From assembly GCA_030295235.1 (NCBI GenBank), contig AP026138.1:62001-126000 (forward strand): DNA of 64,000 bases. The letters are read 5' to 3'. Shown piece by piece: positions 21,172 to 30,786 of the stretch. Within the stretch, counting starts at the first letter, position 1. Every line of letters starts with the position of its first letter. Made by a program: the position numbers and the translations under genes. The stretch comes from Fistulifera solaris (Eukaryota; Bacillariophyta; Bacillariophyceae; Naviculales; Stauroneidaceae). Below the pieces are notes generated by a model that saw only the letters and a program-made list of their open reading frames with translations, did not search any database and was not told where the DNA came from.

Positions 21172-23655
21172 CTAGGCTAAGTGCCCCGGGAACAAATTCT
21201 CCCACTCATCAAGAGGACGGTTATATCCCCATTCGACTACGTTATTCCAGTTCACAACTTGTTCGTTCAGTGGTAAAGTAGCTTGCTTTGTCGTCCATAA
21301 CCCCTGCATAACATCGTTGGTGACCTTCGAATCAGGCCTATGCTGCAAAAGGTGCTGCAAATGACGAATTGTTTCTTGTTGACGCGACTCCTCGGACAAG
21401 TCTGTCTGATACTCGAACGCGGTATAGGTCACATTGTTTTTCGCGAAAGCTGTCTTGATCTGGTGATAAAAGTATGTTGTCGACGCCACATAGTTTTCAA
21501 AGGCGGTCTTGTCGACCTGAATAGCATTCTCGGCTGTAACTTCTACGTTCATCCAGTGATTTGTGGAAAGCGCAATTTGCAAAGATACATAGGCCTCCAA
21601 CAAATTTCGTCGCCACAAGACGATCACCACCGCATCTCGAGGAATTTGTGCGATGAATGGCTCTATCGAATCTCCTAGATGCTCTGGAAATACTTTGAGC
21701 GCGAAGTAGGACTGCTTGGGCGATGGAATTCCTTGCAGGAATCGTATTAACGCCATGGGATCGTCATGTCTTTTTTGAAATTGGTCCTGGAGTTTCTGAA
21801 ACAGTTCCGTTCCGCTGTGTTCGGTCATTAACGATACAAACATATCCTCGGGCGCCCGGAACTCTTGATACTTTGGAAAATATTTCATGGCTCGGTCACC
21901 CATCTGACACTTGTCCTTTAAATGATCGATAATCTGGGACAAAGCAAATAGCTTCAAAGAATCACTGGCTTGCGGACTGAGTAATTCCACTAGGTTCAGC
22001 ATATCAGCATCGGGCCAAACGATACCGAGCATTGCCAAAAAGTTAAACAGCAAGTTCGACCCAGTCCTTGGTGTCCCAAAAACGAAAATAGGCCGATGAG
22101 AATTCTCTTCCGTAGTAGGGCAGATGAACCTTTGACTCTCCATATCGTTTGTCACCGGACTTTCAGTTATGGTTGTATCGTTTACTGGTATATCGACGGG
22201 AGCGTCCGGAACGGATTCGATTCCAAACAGATCATCTGACCACGTTTCTTTGTATCCCCAATCGTCTCGTAGCTGATTCCAGTTCAATATTTGATCCGGC
22301 AGTGGAGCGTCCTTGACAAAGTCGGGCAATTGTAAATGCTGTTGTGTCGCTGGCAACTGCAACAACGATTGTAGCTTACTCCACGTCGATAATAGCTCAC
22401 TGGCACTCGCGAGATCGCGATGATATTCGAGTAGCAAGGATTGTTTCGGTGCCTTGGTTTGCAAGAAGTATCGGATTTTCCCAAAATATTCTTTCGTCTG
22501 TCCCACATAGCGTTCCATCGGTTCTTGTTCTACCACCATCTTGCTTTCGGCGGGCCAATCAGTGGAATGCTCTTCCAACAGGACACGCTGGTGCGCCGCG
22601 TACGATTGCAACAAATGCTGTCGATAGATGACCACAAAGGCACTGTCGTGTTCTTGCAATTCGAGCAAGAAGGCCTCGAGTGGCATATGAAAATGCTTCC
22701 ACTCTTCGCGTTGCAACAAAAAGACAAAATGGGAATGGACCGACGGAATTCGGCGAATAAAGGCCAACCATTGCCACGGCCGCAAAAAGCGATTTTGAAA
22801 TTTGCGCATCAATTCGAGGTACAAGTCGCGGCCGCTGGATTCGGTCATGAGTTGGGCAAAGAGGGCGTGAATGTCTTGTCCAAAGGTGTCTTGTTGCGGC
22901 GTGTACCATACGTCCGGATCGCCGATCTGACAATTTTGTTTCAATTGATCAATCAAACGAACCAGTAGTGGTACTTGCTGTCGATCGTCGGCAAACAAAT
23001 CCGACAATACCAAGAGATGCGGATCTTGGGCCATGATCTGCAACAGAGTCTCGGCCCCGGAATGGGCTTGTGTTAATAGGACAATTGGTTGATGTAGGTG
23101 AAATTCCGCGGACTCGGCCACGGGACAAAGAAAGGGATTCTTGTCGTTCGTCGTCTCGTCAGCATTGTTGCGTTGTGGAATGGAGTTCTGGGGCGGTGGT
23201 GGCATTTTCTTTGTTGTGGCGGGCGTCGTTGGTTTCTTTTCTTGACCGAGCCGTTTCGGTCGTTCTTTGACGCGTCGCTCCTCCACGGCGCGATACACGA
23301 CTTGCGGTTGATGATGATGATTGAGTTCGGGAGAAGGAACGTACGGATGTCGTAATAAAGTCGTAATACTCCAAACGCTAAAGAGCAAACTGGCCATGCC
23401 AAACAACACAAAGGCCGGATTTTTGACTATCATGATATCTTCGTGCGGTGTTTTTCGTCGATACGGAGTACTACTGTGATTTGAATTGTTGAGAGAAAGC
23501 TTTTGACGCAAGGAATTGGAACGAAATAGGAAATTACGAGCATTGTTGGAGGAAGGCGGTCGTTGCGATGACTCCGTGACATCTTGTTGTTGCAACGGCA
23601 GCATAAAGTAATCCGCCGATTTGCTGCGTCCGATCGTTCGTTTCCGTGTACTCAT
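21172..23655 (-). CDS. two-module Stf0-like sulfotransferase; first module degenerate
   Basis: 827 aa, uninterrupted. A Ser/Asn/Arg-rich cytoplasmic tail of about 75 residues is followed by an anchor (FVLFGMASLLFSVWSITTLL), then a Pro/Lys-rich stem. Module 2 is complete: PAPS loop TPRTGSNLLF (about 22054-22072), IVLWRRNLLEAYVSLQIAL and TKQATLPLNEQVVNW. Module 1 keeps the overall pattern (LIDQLKQNC, FIRRIPS) but the PAPS loop reads TQAHSGAETLL and the 3'-phosphate motif reads VIYRQHLLQSYAA, so RTGSN and the paired Arg are lost. By family knowledge module 1 should not bind PAPS; it may now be structural or bind acceptor. The frame is intact, so this is change under constraint, not decay of the gene. 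Confidence 0.85.
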   Translation of the reverse strand: MSTRKRTIGRSKSADYFMLPLQQQDVTESSQRPPSSNNARNFLFRSNSLRQKLSLNNSNHSSTPYRRKTPHEDIMIVKNPAFVLFGMASLLFSVWSITTLLRHPYVPSPELNHHHQPQVVYRAVEERRVKERPKRLGQEKKPTTPATTKKMPPPPQNSIPQRNNADETTNDKNPFLCPVAESAEFHLHQPIVLLTQAHSGAETLLQIMAQDPHLLVLSDLFADDRQQVPLLVRLIDQLKQNCQIGDPDVWYTPQQDTFGQDIHALFAQLMTESSGRDLYLELMRKFQNRFLRPWQWLAFIRRIPSVHSHFVFLLQREEWKHFHMPLEAFLLELQEHDSAFVVIYRQHLLQSYAAHQRVLLEEHSTDWPAESKMVVEQEPMERYVGQTKEYFGKIRYFLQTKAPKQSLLLEYHRDLASASELLSTWSKLQSLLQLPATQQHLQLPDFVKDAPLPDQILNWNQLRDDWGYKETWSDDLFGIESVPDAPVDIPVNDTTITESPVTNDMESQRFICPTTEENSHRPIFVFGTPRTGSNLLFNFLAMLGIVWPDADMLNLVELLSPQASDSLKLFALSQIIDHLKDKCQMGDRAMKYFPKYQEFRAPEDMFVSLMTEHSGTELFQKLQDQFQKRHDDPMALIRFLQGIPSPKQSYFALKVFPEHLGDSIEPFIAQIPRDAVVIVLWRRNLLEAYVSLQIALSTNHWMNVEVTAENAIQVDKTAFENYVASTTYFYHQIKTAFAKNNVTYTAFEYQTDLSEESRQQETIRHLQHLLQHRPDSKVTNDVMQGLWTTKQATLPLNEQVVNWNNVVEWGYNRPLDEWENLFPGHLA

Positions 23656-24112
23656 AGTTCGCTTCAGGTGACGTTAAGAGAAACGATGTTGTGACGATAG
23701 ACGACCTTTGGGTCGCAATCTTTCTTGGAGCAGCGAAGGAATACTCCGCCGCACCGATAATAATGAAACGAAAAAAGGGGGTCAAAAAAGCGCGCGCCGC
23801 GAGGCCAACATTGCCCCCTACAAAAAAGTGTAGAAAGAAGTCGACCCGGGACTCAGGTTCTACTAGAGTATCCAGAAAGCAGTAGGAACTTCTCCATAAT
23901 TTCTGTCTTCGATGACTGTTATTGTGACCGAAACAAGACCGAATCCAGTCCGGGACTGACGGAGTCACATGGCGCATGGCGGCGGGCGGCGGATGACGAT
24001 GATAAAAAGCGCAACACAATAAGACACAAGATCTTGTTTTTCGTCTCTCGCCCTACCAGACTAATATTATTATTCATTCTCCTCACTATTCATGTTTCCT
24101 TCACACACAATC
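23656..24112. promoter_or_regulatory. divergent promoter region between two sulfotransferase genes
   Basis: 457 bp separate the start codons of the minus-strand two-module gene and the plus-strand single-module gene. The interval is the only divergent promoter in the cluster, so it could co-regulate both genes. No TATA box is convincing. A direct GTCCGGGACTGACGG segment near 23955 weakly recalls the dispersed motif. Confidence 0.35.
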
Positions 24113-25644
24113 ATGACGCGACACAAAGCGTTTGCCTGCCTACTAGCTTCGTTGGTTGTTTCGGGTTTATTTTGGTTGAATTCGTTCAACACACAATGGG
24201 AAAAACGACTGATTTCACCGACGGTCGAGCAACTCATGATGCAGGACGACGCTGCGGCAACCAATAGTCCTACTGTATCTCCGGCTTTACTTCCGGAGTT
24301 ACAACCAGAAGAACAAGAGGAATACGGGGAGGAATACGAACTGGAAATAGTTGACGAGGAAGAGGAGGAAGACGAACAGAATATAGACGACGAGGAAGAC
24401 GAGGGAGATGAACACTACATAGACGAGGAAGAGTACGAAGAAGAAAAATACAAACACGCAGAAGAAGAGAAGGAAGAAGGACAATACGAAAAGAAGAGGA
24501 GGAACATGAAGAGGAGCCCCCAATGATTGGAAACAATTTCTGAAGAAGAGGAAGCTTTAATAGATGATTACGAAGATTCCGATGTTGAAAGTTCTTCACC
24601 GTCATCGGAGATGGAAACGAGTTCGGGGGATGAACTGATGGAAGATGACGAAAATTCGGCTCTCGAAACGACATCAACGATGGTTCCTGCGTACACGTTC
24701 CTTTGCGACACGGCCCCGCCTCACGCACAACCCTTCGAGCCGATCATCATGATGGCAAATGCACGAACGGGCTCCAATCTTTTTTTTAGTTTTCTCGGAC
24801 GCTTGGCCCTCTTCAACATGGATCTACTGCCACTCTATGAAATCTTTGGGAATGATTCACGATTGTTGGCACAATTGCTGAATAATATCGTGGAACAAAT
24901 TGAAACAGGATGTCAATGGGAGGACTTTGTCGTCGATCGAACCGCGACGGATCCCGAACAACTCTTTGCGGCAATGGCCACCAGCAGTGATTCGACTCAA
25001 CAACGGATATTGGAAGAATTGCAACATGTCTTCACCCACCGTTTAGAAGATCCGGCGCCCTTTTGGAATTCTTGCACCGCATTCCATCGACCATGCCACG
25101 GGCCTACTATGCCTTGAAAGTGTTTCCGTTTCATGTCTTGGATTTGATGAAGATGACCGTCACCGATTTCTTGGCCTTGTTCGAGAGTATGCCCGAGACG
25201 CAATACATACTACTGTGGCGACGCAACATGCTGGAAATCTTTGTTTCCTTCAAGATTGCTCTCACACGCCAAGGATGGGTCAACGTCGCTTCGACGCAAG
25301 ACAATGCCGTGCAAGTGGATCGTACCGAATTGGAATGGTTCGTGCAACGTCTTGCCGACTTTTATCAACAAGCCGGCGATTATTTGTCAACCAAGTCCTG
25401 TCATATCTTTGAATACGATCAGGATTTGAGTAATGCGACCCAACAATTGAGTACCGTTCAACGCATCCAGACGGAAGTCTTGCAATTAGCTTTAAATGAA
25501 GAACAAGTGCAGATGGTCGTGGAGAAAGCCGGAACCACGAAACAAGCGGTTGTGCCATTGTCACAACAGATTGTCAATTGGGAAGAAGTGCAAGAGTGGG
25601 GATACAGTGAATCGTCCTTGGATTGGCCGAATCTATTTCCGTGA
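24113..25644 (+). CDS. single-module Stf0-like sulfotransferase with acidic stem (frame changes)
   Basis: The start ATG at 24113 (MTRHKAF) precedes an anchor (FACLLASLVVSGLFWL). A long Glu/Asp stem follows (about residues 60-185), then one full module: ARTGSNLFF (24761-24787), YILLWRRNMLEIFVSFKIAL and TKQAVVPLSQQIVNW. As written, the frame meets TGA at 24524 and shifts at a T4 run (25061-25064). The TGA is bypassed if two compensating one-base changes occur in the purine-rich stem (about 24490 and 24530): that alternative frame stays acidic (EEEEHEEEPP). The T4 shift is repaired by one base. I therefore favour an intact gene with sequencing errors over a pseudogene, but cannot exclude decay. 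Confidence 0.65.
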
Positions 25645-26032
25645 AAAAGTGAGGACCCGTTTAATGATTCGGCAAGTCTAGTCGATGGACCGAAGCAATG
25701 GAAGTGGCTCGAACCATACTTCGTGTCCTTGAAGTAAAACTTTGAATCATCAGCGAGAAGAAACAACTTTCTTTGTGATCTTCGGTATGGAATGAAAGGT
25801 GATCTCGTTTCCGATCTGAATCGTGTTTCACCGAAAATTGGACGTGTGATTCACGGACGAAGCAAGGGAAAAAGGACGATAAGAGGGATCACGGCGAGCA
25901 TAAGATTTTCAGGAGATCCACAAATAATGCGAAGAAAACGAAATAGGTTTTGAGAACGCACTTGATGCATGATTGATTCGCATGTTCATTTCGTTTAGAA
26001 GGAACCCGATTGTGCCTACATTTGAATTGACA
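25645..26032. other. intergenic region
   Basis: 388 bp between two plus-strand genes. No repeat, RNA gene or motif is recognised. The sequence just upstream of 26033 is presumably promoter and leader. Confidence 0.35.
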
Positions 26033-26827
26033 ATGGCCAAGTTTTCCAAGGACTACGCGTCGATTCCCTCCATCGCGGCCGACATCGAACATGGTCCAGA
26101 CCAGCACCGTTCTGCAACGTCGATCTACCACAGTTCCTTCCGTACACTCATCTGGGCTACGGCAGCGGTAGTGGGTCTCACGCTTCTGATTTGTTCCATG
26201 GCTCATGATTGCGGTATTTGGCAGTCGAGCCAATCAAATATGCCCATGAATGCGACGGATCCGTACGCCATGGAAGGTCGAGCCAAGTACGATGATTCGG
26301 ACATGATGTCGAAAGATGAATCCAGCCCCGTTCCGGTTGGCCCTGGAGGACCTCCGCCGCCTCTTCCACCCAAACGATTTTCGGAAGCCAGACACGGTCA
26401 CAAGAATCACAACCATGACAAGTCGCATCACCATCACCATGACGAGCCTCATCATAATCGTCATCACCATCATCATTCCAAGCAAAGTACCAAGAGTAAA
26501 GATGAACCCAGTGAAAGCGACGATGAGAAGGGATGGATGTCTTCACTTCACGCGTGGTGGAACAATATGGCAGATAAAGTCGATGAGGAGGTGCACGAGA
26601 AAGAAGATGAGAGCAATGACAAACACGACGAAGATGATAGCGATGACAAAGATGAAGATAGCGATGAAGACAGTGACAAACAAGACGAACAAAACGAAGA
26701 TGATAGCGATGATATGAAAATGGGAAACATGACGGAGGAAGAGGAATCCGTCGTCGTCGTAAAGCATGCAGCGAACGACGCGTTGAATGAACCAGATATG
26801 ACGACCGATGAAAATGGCGACAATTGA
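26033..26827 (+). CDS. single-pass membrane protein with His-rich and acidic tail
   Basis: The start is placed at the ATG at 26033 (MAKFSKDYAS) because the upstream in-frame ATG at 25973 adds a non-conserved-looking peptide; 264 aa. A membrane segment (LIWATAAVVGLTLLICSMA, about residues 42-60) follows a short tail. The other side has a proline patch (GPGGPPPPLPPKR), a dense His cluster (about residues 115-150) with many HHH and HxH runs, and a long Asp/Glu/Lys region. His-rich stretches of this kind often bind zinc, copper or nickel, so metal handling or metal-regulated trafficking is possible. No family is recognised. Composition is the only functional clue. Confidence 0.6.
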   Translation: MAKFSKDYASIPSIAADIEHGPDQHRSATSIYHSSFRTLIWATAAVVGLTLLICSMAHDCGIWQSSQSNMPMNATDPYAMEGRAKYDDSDMMSKDESSPVPVGPGGPPPPLPPKRFSEARHGHKNHNHDKSHHHHHDEPHHNRHHHHHSKQSTKSKDEPSESDDEKGWMSSLHAWWNNMADKVDEEVHEKEDESNDKHDEDDSDDKDEDSDEDSDKQDEQNEDDSDDMKMGNMTEEEESVVVVKHAANDALNEPDMTTDENGDN

Positions 26828-27032
26828 TGCTGGAGCAAGATCAATTTTCGTTGATATTTTCCAGGTAATTCATGTAAAGATTTAGTCTCTCAAGTTTTGT
26901 CGTAACAACATCATAGTCAGGTTTTGTCAACAATATAGCTCGTTCTCTTTTCTACAACTAGCAAGACTTTCTTCGATCAAAAAATAGAGGGAGAAATCAA
27001 ACAGCTTGTTTCTTTATTTTTATTATTCTTAT

Positions 27033-27721
27033 TTATTTGGTCAACTTGGACAAAATGGCCGCTCCCGCCAACGACGCCCCCGCCAAAGGCACCGCCACAC
27101 CGACGGCCAACGTTTGCAGGGCGACATTCGTGACGGAATCATCGGGAATGAGAGCGACGGCGGCCGCCGCCGCCACTAACGCTCCGATGCCGGCCCCTTG
27201 AATGACGGCCGGTGGCGTCGCAATGGCCGTCGCCAAGAGGGGCAGCGCACCCGGTGCCAAATCCACCACGGTGGGCAAGATTTTCAACAAATCCGGGCCA
27301 CTGGCTTCCACTAGAATCAAAATATCGGGATATTCGGCGGCTAACGCGAGGAGTGGTTCGACTTTGGACAGCGAAATCCCGGCCGCTTGGGCTTTACTCA
27401 ACAAGCCACTGGCGGCGACTTTGGAAAGCAAGCGTTCTTCTTGAACTTTGGTCAAAAGCGATTTGACAGCGACATTGTTACCGACGGTATCGACTTCGTC
27501 GGCCAGTTGTGCGGCCGATAACGAAGCGTAGGATCGAGTAGGACTCGGAACGACAAACGCCGAAGAAACGGTGCACAAAAGTGCTACAAGCAAGAACGAA
27601 ACGGAAGAGAGGGCGACGAGAAACGTGGAGGTGAGAAAATTGAACAAGACGAGTGAGTAGTCGGTTGCCTCTGCTTTCGTTCGCTTCACATACCGGTAAT
27701 AAGAAACGTCAACTTGACCAT
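27033..27721 (-). CDS. RIQ/DUF1118-like thylakoid protein, two exons, plastid-targeted
   Basis: The obvious long frame lacks a good start, but splicing resolves it. Exon 1 is 27694-27721 (28 nt, MVKLTFLIT), the intron 27584-27693 (110 nt, GTATGT...GCTTGTAG), and exon 2 27033-27583. The product is 192 aa and starts with a signal peptide (MVKLTFLITALLCTVSSAF) that ends in SSAFVVPSP, an ASAF plastid motif. The mature part has the repeats LLSKVAASGLLSKAQAAGISLSKVE, then a hydrophobic C-terminal half with a Pro-Asp-Asp turn (ALIPDDS) between two putative membrane helices. This pattern fits DUF1118/RIQ proteins, which in plants affect grana stacking and antenna organisation. Assignment is by pattern, and the role in a diatom thylakoid is inferred. 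Confidence 0.7.
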
Positions 27722-28402
27722 TGTTATTGTTCAAATTAGAATACAGGGAAGAAGAACAAATAATAGAGGAACTACCAGGTACAGCAACAGCAGCAACAAC
27801 AACACCAACAACCGAAGCGCAGAATTGAAGACGTAAGGATCGGCGGAGGAGAATAAGGTAAAGCGGGGCAAACAACGCGCCACAAACGTATGCGTGCGCA
27901 TCCGGCACTCACGCCGACGTCATCATGGTAGCAACGGACGATGTACGAACGAAAGAGCGGATCGGGACTGCATTCGATTCCAGTCTCGGCTCCGCAACTT
28001 CACAATATTCGGAACCTGAACCGACATGATGCTTTTGTCATGAGATTAATAGTTTGTGACGATACCCTAATCATTTCACGGATTCCAGTCAATTCATTCG
28101 TTCATTATGGAAGACAGCCATTGATTGGATCAGCGACTGGTTGTTTCGCGCGGATCTTTCTTGCCGGCCGGTCCGTCTCACGACCGTCTGTACGCAGTCC
28201 GCAAGCAGGGACGCAATGAGAGATGAGAGAGTTTTTTGTGAAGGCGATGCGACGGAGGAGAGAAGATGATATTATGATTCCTATGTCACGGACCCTTTGT
28301 TCATCTCTTATATAGCATTCATTCGACATTCACCTTTCTCTCTACTTCTATAAATAGAATTTCCTCCCCTTTCGACACAACCAACACAATTCATTACAAA
28401 AG
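27722..28402. other. divergent intergenic region, RIQ-like and LUC7 genes
   Basis: Contains the RIQ-like gene's 5' region (a run of CAG/CAA repeats around 27783-27812) and, on the other side, the LUC7 promoter. No gene is supported in between. CATGATGCTTTTGTCATGAG near 28024-28043 recalls the inverted-repeat end of the dispersed motif. Confidence 0.4.
28349..28356 (+). promoter_or_regulatory. TATA-like box upstream of LUC7
   Basis: TATAAATA lies 46 bp upstream of the LUC7 start codon at 28403, in a C/T-rich context. Position and sequence fit a core promoter with a short leader; no experimental start site is known here. Confidence 0.4.
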
Positions 28403-29620
28403 ATGGCGAACGAAGAAGCGCGCAATTTGTTGGATCAATTAATGGGCAGCGATCGGAATGCGCCGTTGCCGCCCGGTGCGGCGGTTCCTCGGAAACGCCG
28501 CGGCGCCGAGGAGGCGTCGTCCACCGCACTATTGTTACCGGGCAAACGACAAAAAGTTGTTTCGATCGGGATATTGATCCTCTCTATACGGCATGGGGCA
28601 TCGATGTGTACGAATTGTTTAAAAATACGAAATCCGATTTGGGGATGACCAATCCGAATGTCGTCGATGAACACGCGCATCAAGAATTTTTGTCGCTGAC
28701 GAAAGAACAACAAGAAGAAACGGGATATTGGTATTTCTTGTTTCCAGAAATTACAAGAATTGGTCCGACAATGCGATCGGATTGTCAGTCGGAATCACGA
28801 AAAATTGAAACAAGAATTGTCGAAAAAATTATCCCAACGGGGTGGACAAGACTTTGTCGAAGATGTCGAAGATGCGGCCGTCGAAGCGTTGGTGGCGGAT
28901 ATGTGGCGACTCGAGGACATGACGGGGGAGTGGCAGAAACTGGTGCAACAACTGGATGAAGTGTTACTGGAAGAAGAACAGGCCAAGAAACAATTGGAAC
29001 CGATTTTGGAGGCGAAGAAATTGGCGCAAGCTGAAAAGAACAAAGAAGAAGAACAAGAAGAAAAAGATGCTGAAAACAAAGAGTCATCAGAGGAAAATGA
29101 CACTCAAAGGAATAATGAGGATGCCACGGAACTCAAAGCATTGCAAATGGAATTGGGAAAGGTGGCTTTGAAGAAGCAGCGTCTATTGTTTGAAATCAGT
29201 CACATCATGTCCTTGTTGGCACCATTGCAAGAAAGTGTACAGAGTCAACGTCGCAACTTGGACTATGTCAAATCGGATATTTCCACCGACAAGACCGTGT
29301 GCGAGATATCGGGCAATTTCATGTCGAGTCGGGATGCCGATGAACGCATTGCGGCACATTATGCCGGAAAACAATATGTGGGATGGAAGTTGGTGCGCGA
29401 CAAGTACAAGGAAATGGTGCAAACATACGGGCGGTATGGGCCTCCGCCACCGGCGCAACAACAAAACGTGCCGCCGCCGTCGTCGTCGTCGTATCAGCGA
29501 GGACGTCCTATGCCACCGCATGATGCTGGTTATGGTGGGGGTCATTGGGATCGACGTGGTGGAGGTGGATACGATCGTCGTGCACCGCCGGCTCGAGCGG
29601 GTGGGGGATGGCGTCGATAA
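28403..29620 (+). CDS. LUC7: LUC7-family U1 snRNP splicing factor (two frameshifts)
   Basis: LUC7 proteins belong to the U1 snRNP and help select 5' splice sites. The start (NLLDQLMGSDRN) matches the family N-terminus; DRDIDPLYTAWGIDVYELF and NTKSDLG follow, then a coiled coil (about 28760-29210) and the second finger region (CEISGNFMSSRDADERIAAH...). An Arg/Gly/Pro-rich tail ends the protein. Two single-base changes interrupt the frame: an A5 run at 28551-28555 (one A short) and CC at 28744-28745 (one C extra); joined, the protein is about 405 aa. Oddly, the C-terminal finger shows C-x2-S and H-x5-Y where the family has C-x2-C and H-x5-H, so zinc binding there may be lost. Confidence 0.82.
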
Positions 29621-30786
29621 AAATCGTGCTGCAACTGAGAATTAGACTTTTTGTCTTTGTCGATGTATCTTCCTAGCTATTCAATGCAATGCGCGTCCAT
29701 GTCGCTAATACGTAGTTGCTATAGTCACAACATTGTTGGAAGAACGTGACACAGCTTGAAACTCATCGTTTTAATTAGCTCTTTATCCTTTCTTTTGCAA
29801 GAAACAGCATGCAAATTACTCGTCGAAGAGTGGTTTCTACTGATTTGTAAAAGAAAGAGAAGCTTTGATACAAGTTTACCGGTATTGTATGCTAGCTTAG
29901 GATGCTATGTGCTATGTCGTTAGTCGTTATGCCGCATGCCAGCGATCACTCTAGCTTCAGCGTCTGTACGTCCATCGCCGGATCCGAATTCATGCCGAGG
30001 TCCACGCGGCGGTCGATCGGCACTCAAAGCGGTATTCAAAAGCGGAAACTCCGCCCCCGTATCTAACGCTCGCCGGGTCGCTAAATCCATCATCACTGTG
30101 CTTTTGATGTACATTGGTGGTCTAAGCAACCTCGCTTGATACTCGCCACTATCGAAGTTAAGCACGGACGAATGTGATACATGATAGTAGGAAAGGATTT
30201 CAAAACAGTGCTTATAGCTTTCTACGTGTATTGAAAAAGGGAATAGACTGCAAACGGTTGGCGGAACCCGATTTCGCCTATTTAGGAAATGCAGACCCCA
30301 CACTTAGGAAATCGAAATTGCAATTCTGCCTAAATGTGTAACCGTTGAGGACGCCTTCCTCCACGATACTCAGTCCATCACAAAATCGGTTGAACGTCTC
30401 TTTGTTGTCGTTGAACGCATCTGTTCCGCCCATTCAACGAGTCCAACGTTCGGTTGGTAGAGGTACGTTGCTACGAAGTGAATCGTAAACACGACCATGG
30501 AAGTTCCGCCCACTCTGCGGCGTCTTCACGCTGAAAAGCGGCTCTTTTAATGCGAGTCTATCATGTGATTGCTTTGATTGATCGACGTCTTTTTCCTGGG
30601 ACTCGGCGATTTCGTCTTCTCTCTTTACTCCAGTTCATCGATTTCTCACAGAACGTACTTTTGATTTTGTTGTTGATTCACGAAACGCATAGAATCTGGC
30701 AGGCATCCTCTTTTATAGACATTATCAACTGCCTCAACGTCGCCCGCCCGTTTGACAATTATTGCTTGTGTTTGAAATTTTGCATT
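29621..30786. other. intergenic region upstream of the MYB gene
   Basis: No gene is well supported. A 64-codon minus-strand frame (29920-30114) has coding-like composition but no recognisable content. A TCGAAGTTAAGCACGG segment near 30165 resembles the middle of 5S rRNA but the rest does not. The 240 bp before 30787 are probably the MYB leader. Confidence 0.35.

Noticed and set aside
27722-27908. N-terminal extension of the RIQ-like frame
   Set aside because: It has no ATG and would bury the signal peptide; the 28-nt exon model gives a proper start.
28735-28750. A 17-bp GTATTT...CCAG intron in LUC7
   Set aside because: Too short to splice; removing one C restores the frame with the expected residues.
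30150-30215. 5S rRNA-like TCGAAGTTAAGCACGG segment
   Set aside because: Only the central box resembles 5S rRNA; the flanking helices cannot form and the length is wrong.
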